From Streptococcus oralis subsp. tigurinus (GTDB taxonomy: Bacteria; Bacillota; Bacilli; Lactobacillales; Streptococcaceae), in contig NZ_AP018338.1 in assembly GCF_002356415.1 (NCBI RefSeq), positions 1,426,001 through 1,490,000 on the forward strand: a stretch of DNA of 64,000 bases, in the 5' to 3' direction. Positions 55,896 through 64,000 of this stretch are shown one piece after another (position 1 is the stretch's first letter; each line of letters starts with the position of its first letter). Under the pieces are notes generated by a model that saw only the letters and a list, made by a program, of their open reading frames with translations, made no database searches and had not been told where the DNA came from. A program made the translations under genes and the position numbers.

Positions 55896-56494
55896 TTATC
55901 ATCTTTAAAGAAGTGCACCATCCGCTTCGGCAGCTGACGATAGATGAAGAATGCCAGGTAGGCCACACAGACTTTATCCAAAATATCCAAGACAAACTCA
56001 TCGGTAAATGAGGCCAGCCACACTGGTGCATGATTGGCGACCATTACCGCAAACAATGAGTCACCCCAAGCGATACCGGTCTGACCACCCCAAAAGATGA
56101 CGTTGAGTGGCGTTGAAATGACAGCTGAAACGATGGCAATAATAATAGCAGAAACAAATACTCGTCGCGCTGACGAGAACCACCCATTGGCGTGCAAAAC
56201 TCCGACAGCAATCCCAATTCCGATGCTGGTAATCGCATACACGGTTGAAATTGGCGATAAGGTCAGCCCATAGATCACGTTGTTGATGAAACCACTAATG
56301 GCACCGGCAACCGGCCCAGCCAACATGCTGGTAAGAAAGGTTCCCAAAGACCCCAGCCAAACGGGCAACTTTAACCCCTCCGCCAAGGCTTTGGCAACAT
56401 AGTTAATCCCCACGGCAGCGGGAATCAAAGTCATGGTGGCAGCACTTAACTTAAATTTCCACATACTGGTACGATGAATCGGTTCTGTTTTCAT
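55892..56494 (-). CDS. ECF transporter substrate-binding S component
   Basis: A 200-residue membrane protein with about six helices: MKTEPIHRTSMWKFKLSAAT at the N-terminus, GINYVAKALAEGLKLP, and Gly/Ala-rich helix 3 GPVAGAISGFINNVIYG, the pattern of S components that bind vitamins or metal chelates. The substrate cannot be told: it does not look like RibU, ThiT, BioY or FolT to my eye. First gene of the operon, behind AGGAG and a long structured leader. No host homologue is visible in the window. Confidence 0.72.
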   Translation of the reverse strand: MKTEPIHRTSMWKFKLSAATMTLIPAAVGINYVAKALAEGLKLPVWLGSLGTFLTSMLAGPVAGAISGFINNVIYGLTLSPISTVYAITSIGIGIAVGVLHANGWFSSARRVFVSAIIIAIVSAVISTPLNVIFWGGQTGIAWGDSLFAVMVANHAPVWLASFTDEFVLDILDKVCVAYLAFFIYRQLPKRMVHFFKDDK

Positions 56495-56514
56495 AATCTT
56501 CTCCTTTTGTTTTT

Positions 56515-56645
56515 AAAGAGCCGTGTCTGGATAGACTTTCGGACGCAACGCTCTATTATATATCTACTGAACTGTCTATACACAGGATTTCCATCCTTAG
56601 TCGACATGAGCTGGAAATCTCTATTTGTTAAGTAGTTCACAACAC
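56515..56645 (-). promoter_or_regulatory. Structured 5' leader of the ECF operon, candidate riboswitch
   Basis: Minus-strand RNA of about 130 bases. P1 TGAACT/AGTTCA encloses P2 GATTTCCA/TGGAAATC, whose 18-base loop is GCTCATGTCGACTAAGGA. ATAGAC, just before the P1 3' strand, is complementary to GTCTAT in the loop of a downstream GAGC/GCTC hairpin, giving a pseudoknot or an alternative pairing. It does not match TPP, cobalamin, THF, preQ1 or S-box consensus that I know. The class is unassigned. Confidence 0.5.
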
Positions 56646-56673
56646 ATTATACACCTATTTTGTGAATAGTCAA
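56646..56673 (-). promoter_or_regulatory. Promoter of the ECF operon
   Basis: Minus strand TTGACT, 16 bases, TATAAT with a TG extension, directly before the structured leader. Confidence 0.65.
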
Positions 56674-56757
56674 GTGTATTTACAGTGAAATTTTAGAAAA
56701 TCCTAAAAATTTCCTCTTATTTTCCATTTAAAAATGAAAATCATTACTTCTGACACC

Positions 56758-56790
56758 AAAAAGCCCAGACAAGATTGCCTGAGCATTTTT
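56758..56790 (-). terminator. Terminator of the egtV-egtU operon
   Basis: Minus strand GCTCAGGC-AATCTT-GTCTGGGC followed by T5, about 40 bases after egtU. It also marks where host sequence has resumed after the insertion. Confidence 0.75.
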
Positions 56791-56831
56791 CTATATGATC
56801 ATTTAACCAAGTTGAGTTTGACATTTTCAAG

Positions 56832-59073
<2,242 letters not shown>

Positions 59074-59146
59074 TCTTTGTCCTCAATTTAAAATTTTTCC
59101 TCGGTTGGTCAAGTTACCAAACTTTTAATAACTAATTTACCCCATT

Positions 59147-59590
59147 CTAAACCTCATTTTCCTTCTCTTTCAGATTAGCCAAAATTCTTTCTTGAAAAGC
59201 TTCAAACTGACGAATCTCTTCCTCTGAAAATCCTTTGTAACAGATAGTATCCAATCTTTGGCTGACACGTTGCCCAACTTCTTTCTGAGACTTGCCCAAC
59301 TCTGTTAAAACTAGATACTTCTTACGCTTATCTTCTCCACACGGACTGACAGTTATAAGATTTTGCTCCTCTAACTTTTTTATCATAGTCGTCAACGTAT
59401 TATTAGCAAGCCCAGTCGCAAGCGCAATATCTGTCGCAGTTGCACAGCCCGTCTTACTATTCCATAAAACCGCTAAAATCTTTCCCTGCTCACTCCGATA
59501 AAGAGAGTCAGGGTCTTGTCTCAGTAACTTTTGAAAAAGCCGCCCATTCAACAAACAAATATGATGGGCTACCAAATGACAATATTTCAT
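59147..59590 (-). CDS. MarR-family transcription regulator
   Basis: A 147-residue regulator with the MarR winged helix: TATDIALATGLANNTLTTMI (recognition helix) and wing VSPCGEDKRKKYLVLTELG. Two cysteines in the core (CYKG, GCAT) could sense oxidants but this is guesswork. About 75 bases upstream of egtV in the same direction, so it may control that thiol-uptake system and itself. A consensus promoter precedes it. Confidence 0.82.
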   Translation of the reverse strand: MKYCHLVAHHICLLNGRLFQKLLRQDPDSLYRSEQGKILAVLWNSKTGCATATDIALATGLANNTLTTMIKKLEEQNLITVSPCGEDKRKKYLVLTELGKSQKEVGQRVSQRLDTICYKGFSEEEIRQFEAFQERILANLKEKENEV

Positions 59591-59631
59591 GAAACCTCCA
59601 ATTTATTTCTATATCGATACGAATAAAAAAC

Positions 59632-59660
59632 ATTATAATACTTATTATTCCAATTGTCAA
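59632..59660 (-). promoter_or_regulatory. Promoter of the MarR regulator
   Basis: Minus strand consensus TTGACA and TATAAT with a 17-base spacer; an ATAATA-AG-TATTAT inverted repeat covers the spacer and -10, a plausible autoregulatory operator. Confidence 0.75.
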
Positions 59661-59734
59661 CTATTTCGATTTAGAACTAATTTTTCTCAGTAAAAAATCT
59701 CCTACTCAAGGTAGAAGATTTCAATCTTATAAAC

Positions 59735-60994
59735 TTAATCCGTCATGTCTGATACCAAGGTTCGACGCTCCAATGGAATACTGCACATAACTAACAAGAA
59801 AATGAAACCTGACTGAATCCAGAAAAGGGCCAAGTCAAAGATTCCATGCACAGCAACCACTGTAAGGAAAGATAGATAAAGACCGATAATTGGACGTTTC
59901 CCCGACTCCTGACTCATATCCATCATCAAACGAACAGGAGCAACAGAAGACAAAGCTAATAAAATGGTTCCCACAATTCCGTAACTCAGAATCGTATCAA
60001 TATAAAGGCTGTGAGCATGTTCATGATAAGGAGCATTTATCCGAGGATAAGAGTGCATATAGGTCAATGGCCCCTCCCCCCAAAAAGGATTTTGCTTAAA
60101 CAAGGCCATCCCAGCATCCCAGATAGAAATGCGTTCTTCCATAGAGGAATCTAAAGTCCCCATCCGAACTCCCAAATCACTAGAAAAAAGGAAACTCAAG
60201 CCAATCGCAAAGACCCCAATACTAAGCCAAAAGGCTTTCCAGTTTTTAATGGTCGTAAAGAGATAAATGATGGCTCCAGCGATAATAGCAGGAAAGGCAG
60301 TTCGATTTTGCGTAAAGTTCAATCCAAAGAGATTAACAAATCCTGCAATCACACAAAAAATTTTTAACCATCTTAGCTTCGTCGTTGTAAAAAGATAAAA
60401 AGCAATCATGATACAGAAACAACAGATAATCCCATAGTAGTTCGGATTAAAGAAAGTTACCTCTGCACGGTTCTGGTGCCATACTTGCATATTGGGCGAA
60501 AGAAAGGCGTAGTTAAATTTCTTTACAATTTGGAAATGCTCCAAAGTGGCAAAAGCCGCGGAGAGCACACTGCCAAACAAGATTGTCTGCAAAATCAAAC
60601 GGAAGAAAGCATGTGTCAAACGTTTCTGGTAAAAACTAAAGAAAATGAGGAAGAGAAACATCAGTAAAGATGCAACCAATCCAAGCCAGTTCTTGGCGAC
60701 GATGGAGATGATACTACTGTAGGCAATAAAAAAGAGAAGTACAGGATGTTTGGCTAATCCTTTGATAATTCCCTTCATCTCCCCAGTAACAAGTAAACCT
60801 ATCAAATATAAAGCAAAGAGTGCTAAGAACAAATAAAAAGGTAAAAAGATACTCATGATCATCAAATACAAAAAGAAATCTTTTTTCGAAAGCCCTCTTA
60901 TCTTATCCAGTAATCCAATTGATTTCAAAACGGATCCTTTCTGTTCTGGATTTCTCCAGAAGATAAATGCTAAACTATTTTTTAATTTTACCAT
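59735..60994 (-). CDS. tacL: Lipoteichoic acid ligase TacL
   Basis: A 419-residue polytopic membrane protein of the O-antigen ligase/Wzy superfamily, about 11-12 helices. A large extracytoplasmic loop holds the catalytic-type segment ERISIWDAGMALFKQNPFWG followed by HEHAHSLYIDTILSYG, with the conserved His. Position immediately downstream of gtfA and the raf genes identifies it as pneumococcal TacL (formerly RafX), which joins teichoic acid chains to the glycolipid anchor. The ATG at 60994 has a GGA site; ATG at 61006 is an alternative. Confidence 0.85.
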   Translation of the reverse strand: MVKLKNSLAFIFWRNPEQKGSVLKSIGLLDKIRGLSKKDFFLYLMIMSIFLPFYLFLALFALYLIGLLVTGEMKGIIKGLAKHPVLLFFIAYSSIISIVAKNWLGLVASLLMFLFLIFFSFYQKRLTHAFFRLILQTILFGSVLSAAFATLEHFQIVKKFNYAFLSPNMQVWHQNRAEVTFFNPNYYGIICCFCIMIAFYLFTTTKLRWLKIFCVIAGFVNLFGLNFTQNRTAFPAIIAGAIIYLFTTIKNWKAFWLSIGVFAIGLSFLFSSDLGVRMGTLDSSMEERISIWDAGMALFKQNPFWGEGPLTYMHSYPRINAPYHEHAHSLYIDTILSYGIVGTILLALSSVAPVRLMMDMSQESGKRPIIGLYLSFLTVVAVHGIFDLALFWIQSGFIFLLVMCSIPLERRTLVSDMTD

Positions 60995-61060
60995 TTTTTC
61001 CGTCATTTGGGAACAATGAACACGTTTTCTCTGCAAAAAAACTCTGTTATTAATATGGTA

Positions 61061-62503
61061 CTAAAACTGAATTTTTCTGCCGTTTTCCAATACCTGATAG
61101 GTTTGACTTTGCAAATCAATTTCTGCTACTGCTGTTACGGACTTATCTTTATTTTGACGTTTAATCACAATGCTGTATTCCGTTGGTGTTTCCACCTCTA
61201 TAGTTCCTTCTAGATCAAAGGCTTCTGACCGATTACGGAAAGAAAATAGATTGAGAAGAGACTTCACCACAGGACGTTGAACTTCTTCTGCTATTTCCTC
61301 GTTGCTATAGTAATGACGATTAATATTTCGACCTTCTTTGGTTTCTTCTAAAAATTTCAAGTCATTTTTTCCTGCTAATAGACCCACATAGTAAACCTGA
61401 GGAATGCCTGGGGCAAAAGCTTGAATCAGACGAGCGAGGAAGTACTTGACATCATCATCTCCAAGCGCAGAATAGTAGGTTGAATTGATTTGGTAGATAT
61501 CTAGATTGTTATACTCAGCACTGGAGTACTTCCGTTTGACATTCGCTCCAACCTTATAGAGCTCATTTGAAGCATAGTCAACTTCCTCATCGGTCAGGAT
61601 ATCTTTGACATCCACCACTCCAATCCCATCATGAGTATCTAGTGTCGTAAATTGCTTCATCGGGCTCATCTTTAACCACTTAGCCAAGCGCTCTGTTCTG
61701 GAACTGTAAAGAGTATAAAGGGTCACCATTGGAAGGGCAAAATCGTAAACATAGTAATCATGGTCCGCTATTTTAAACTGAATCGAATAGTGTTCATGAA
61801 TCTCAGGTAAGAGCTCTGTCCCATACTCAGCTGCTATATCTCGAACTTTATCCAGCAAATCCCAAATATCTGGTTCCACAAAGAAATCATTGGTATCCAA
61901 TTTCTTCACTGCATAAGCAAAGGCATCTAGACGAATCAAATCACATCCGTTACTTGCTAGATGTTGAATCGTCTTACGGATGAATGCCATTGTTACTTCT
62001 TTGGTCACATCAAGATCAATCTGCTCCTCACCAAAAGTATTCCACAAATGTTCCACTGAACCATCTGCAAAAACAATCTCTTGCTTTGGTGCACGATCCT
62101 TACGCTTGTAAATTAAATCTACGTCAGACTGTGTCGGACGGTTCTCTGGCCAAAACTTATCCCAGTTTAAAAAGAGATCTTTAAATTCACTGGCTTCATG
62201 TTTTTCTTGATAGTCCTTATAGTACTTGGATTGACGAGAAATATGATTAATCATAAAGTCAAACATAAGATAATATTTCTCACCTAAACGCTTAACGTCC
62301 TCCCAATCACCAAAAGCTGAATCCACTTCATCATAGTCAACTGGCGCAAATCCACGATCACCTGTTGATGGGAAAAATGGTAGAAGGTGAACTCCTCCAA
62401 TAGCATCACCAAAATGCTCTTCCAAATTCTCATACAAGTCTTTAAGGTTATTTCCAAGACTGTCTGAGTAAGTAATCAACATAGTTTTATTTTGAATGGT
62501 CAT
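61061..62503 (-). CDS. gtfA: Sucrose phosphorylase
   Basis: Splits sucrose with phosphate into glucose 1-phosphate and fructose. 480-residue GH13 enzyme: nucleophile in [11 protein letters not shown], acid/base in [11 protein letters not shown] and third Asp in [12 protein letters not shown]. The ATG at 62503 follows AGGAGACC; the ten-codon upstream extension is rejected. It ends the raffinose operon, where aga releases sucrose from raffinose. The 206 bases between it and rafG contain an AGCCAGGT/ACTTGGCT hairpin near 62527-62552 without a T run. Confidence 0.95.
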   Translation of the reverse strand: MTIQNKTMLITYSDSLGNNLKDLYENLEEHFGDAIGGVHLLPFFPSTGDRGFAPVDYDEVDSAFGDWEDVKRLGEKYYLMFDFMINHISRQSKYYKDYQEKHEASEFKDLFLNWDKFWPENRPTQSDVDLIYKRKDRAPKQEIVFADGSVEHLWNTFGEEQIDLDVTKEVTMAFIRKTIQHLASNGCDLIRLDAFAYAVKKLDTNDFFVEPDIWDLLDKVRDIAAEYGTELLPEIHEHYSIQFKIADHDYYVYDFALPMVTLYTLYSSRTERLAKWLKMSPMKQFTTLDTHDGIGVVDVKDILTDEEVDYASNELYKVGANVKRKYSSAEYNNLDIYQINSTYYSALGDDDVKYFLARLIQAFAPGIPQVYYVGLLAGKNDLKFLEETKEGRNINRHYYSNEEIAEEVQRPVVKSLLNLFSFRNRSEAFDLEGTIEVETPTEYSIVIKRQNKDKSVTAVAEIDLQSQTYQVLENGRKIQF

Positions 62504-62709
62504 AGATGGTCTCCTTTTTCTGATGAAAGCCAAGTCTTATATGACCTGGCTTCGTAAATGAAAGATATTTTTAGATTTTTGTTCACATTGAACTCGTACT
62601 AATATAGACTGCAAGCAATTAAGTACTACTTTCTTATTTTCTACATAGAATTGTCAATAAGCTGAACTGTTCGTCTATGTATGGAATTATACATTCCCTA
62701 AGCACTTTC

Positions 62710-63543
62710 TTACTTCACTGCCCCGTTACTCATTCCTGAAATGATATGTTTTTGAAAGATGAGGTAGACAATGGTTATCGTTACAATTCCCACAATATAG
62801 GATGCAAAACTTGGGCCATAGTCATTGAAGTACTGACCTTGGTAGTTGTACTGGAAGAGAGGCAAAGTCCACATCTTGGAATCCTTATTTAGAATCAAAA
62901 GTGGTAACATAAAGTCATTCCAGAACCAGAGAGCATTGATAATCAAAGTTGTCGCATGCATGGGCTTCAACATTGGAAAGATGATTCGACGATAAGTTGT
63001 AAAACGATCAGCCCCATCAATTTCCGCAGCTTCGTCCAAACTATCTGGTATACTGATTTTTATATAACCAACATACAAGAAGAGAGTCTGTGGAATAGCA
63101 TAGGTTAGATAGAGTATTACTAGCCCCCACATATTTGCTAGACCGAGTTTACTCATCATAACTGTGATGGGAATCATAATCACCTGAAATGGAACAAATA
63201 TCCCTAAGATCAAGAGCGAATACATAATTGCAAAGGCTTTTTTCTTGGACATATTTCGAGCAATGGAATAAGCTGCAGCTGGTATAAAGAAAGCTACTAC
63301 AATCAATGATAACACCGTAATAACTGCTGAATTCCAGAAATAGCCTCCAATTCCATCCGAAACCAAGCGTTCATAATTGCTTAAGGTAAAAGGATTGGGC
63401 AAACTAAAGAAATGATTCATGATATCCTTAGTTATTTTGAAAGAACTAAATACTGTTACCAATAAAGGAACAAGTATAAGGATACCACCTACTATCAAGA
63501 GGACATATTTCCAAAACTGATTCAATTTTTCTTCTTTTTTCAT
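62710..63543 (-). CDS. rafG: Raffinose ABC transporter permease RafG
   Basis: A 277-residue MalG-type permease with six membrane helices. The EAA coupling loop is EAAEIDGADRFTTYRRIIFP at about 185-205, and the N-terminus is basic. It imports raffinose-type sugars together with RafE (binding protein, outside the window) and RafF, using the shared MsmK ATPase in pneumococcus. The ATG at 63543 is supported by GAGGAG; the longer frame reads into rafF. Confidence 0.92.
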   Translation of the reverse strand: MKKEEKLNQFWKYVLLIVGGILILVPLLVTVFSSFKITKDIMNHFFSLPNPFTLSNYERLVSDGIGGYFWNSAVITVLSLIVVAFFIPAAAYSIARNMSKKKAFAIMYSLLILGIFVPFQVIMIPITVMMSKLGLANMWGLVILYLTYAIPQTLFLYVGYIKISIPDSLDEAAEIDGADRFTTYRRIIFPMLKPMHATTLIINALWFWNDFMLPLLILNKDSKMWTLPLFQYNYQGQYFNDYGPSFASYIVGIVTITIVYLIFQKHIISGMSNGAVK

Positions 63544-63559
63544 GTGTAGGACTCCTCTA

Positions 63560-64000
63560 TTAGATTTCAAATTTCTTTGATAGCTTGATTTGGATAAGAG
63601 AGACAATTCCAATAATTAAGAATAAAATCAAGGCAATTGCATTCGCATATCCATATTGATTACTCTTGAAAGCATAGTTGTAGACTAAAAGTCCAAGAGA
63701 CGTTGTAGCATTATTTGGACCACCACTCGTCAAGGCAAATATCTGGTCAAAGGCAGTCAGGCCAGACTTAAGAGCCAGAATAAAAACCATCGAAATCGTT
63801 GGAAGCAAATAGGGTAATTCAATTTTCCAAAAAGTTTGTTTGCTTGTTGCACCATCAATTGATGCAGCCTCTAAAATATCAGATGGAATACTCTGAAGAC
63901 CAGCTAGAAAGAGAATGATTGGCATTGCTACTCCTTGCCATAGAAGAACAAAAATAGTTGCCACTACCGCTCCGACTGGTGTCCCCAATAGACTCTCTTG
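63560..64000 (-). CDS. rafF: Raffinose ABC transporter permease RafF, partial
   Basis: The C-terminal 146 codons of a MalF-type permease. The frame is open to the window edge, so the start lies outside. EAASIDGATSKQTFWKIELP is the EAA loop, and four membrane helices are visible. It precedes rafG by 16 bases. Confidence 0.92.
   Translation of the reverse strand, partial: QESLLGTPVGAVVATIFVLLWQGVAMPIILFLAGLQSIPSDILEAASIDGATSKQTFWKIELPYLLPTISMVFILALKSGLTAFDQIFALTSGGPNNATTSLGLLVYNYAFKSNQYGYANAIALILFLIIGIVSLIQIKLSKKFEI

Overview
The window is a low-GC Gram-positive chromosome segment from the Streptococcus mitis/pneumoniae group. This rests on BOX interspersed repeats, a choline-binding surface protein, an MgrA-type regulator, the TacL teichoic-acid ligase, the competence prepilin peptidase CclA, the NmlR/AdhC and SczA/CzcD pairs, the EgtUV-type uptake system and the start of a raffinose operon. 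Gene order largely follows what I know of the pneumococcal chromosome, with several insertions. No rRNA operon and no CRISPR array were seen.

Region by region. (1) 1-3.6 kb: a choline-binding protein, then the preQ0/preQ1 operon queC-queD-queE-queF behind a leader that looks like a preQ1-type attenuator. (2) 3.6-12 kb: minus-strand housekeeping genes: aquaporin, a DUF2785 protein, a membrane coiled-coil protein, pepF, rsmE, prmA, a small membrane protein, a Nudix hydrolase, an M50 protease and a DUF3013 protein. (3) 12-18.3 kb: rarA, 6S RNA and tRNA-Lys(CTT), followed by a decayed integration zone. The zone holds three copies of the tRNA 3' end, an integrase relic, two ltrA-like genes (the second frameshifted), an HdeD-like gene, a deleted tRNA-Lys copy and a three-hairpin repeat. 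(4) 18.3-24.7 kb: mgrA, the Asp23/Gls24 envelope-stress operon (glsB, amaP, DUF2273, gls24, csbD), small envelope proteins and cclA. (5) 24.6-32.8 kb: the complete trpEGDCFBA operon. Upstream lies a second tryptophan synthase beta gene with its own Trp-specific T-box, and a second Trp T-box sits between it and trpE. (6) 32.8-41 kb: two teichoic-acid precursor genes, a heterodimeric ABC exporter, DUF421/DUF3290 genes, exoA and a VOC protein. (7) 41-51.4 kb: purine-riboswitch-controlled xpt-pbuX, a thioesterase, galT/galK/galR, adhC/nmlR and czcD/sczA.

(8) 51.4-56.7 kb is foreign. A pnuC gene has lost its 5' end. Next to it are an IS6-family transposase fragment fused in frame to the C-terminus of a plasmid replication protein, a DUF536 plasmid gene with a nonsense codon, and the first 53 codons of an hsdS. 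This is the gene order of lactococcal/lactobacillar theta plasmids. Beyond it lies a visibly GC-richer four-gene ECF vitamin-type transporter with two complementary, asymmetric ATPases and a structured leader. (9) 56.8-64 kb: host sequence resumes with egtU/egtV, a MarR regulator, tacL, gtfA, rafG and a partial rafF cut by the window end.

The genes best worth follow-up are the serial T-box/second-trpB arrangement, the plasmid-borne ECF cassette with its candidate regulatory RNA, and the tRNA-Lys accretion zone. Start codons were adjusted to Shine-Dalgarno sites where an upstream in-frame start looked unsupported. All family names come from reading motifs by eye; no database search was possible.
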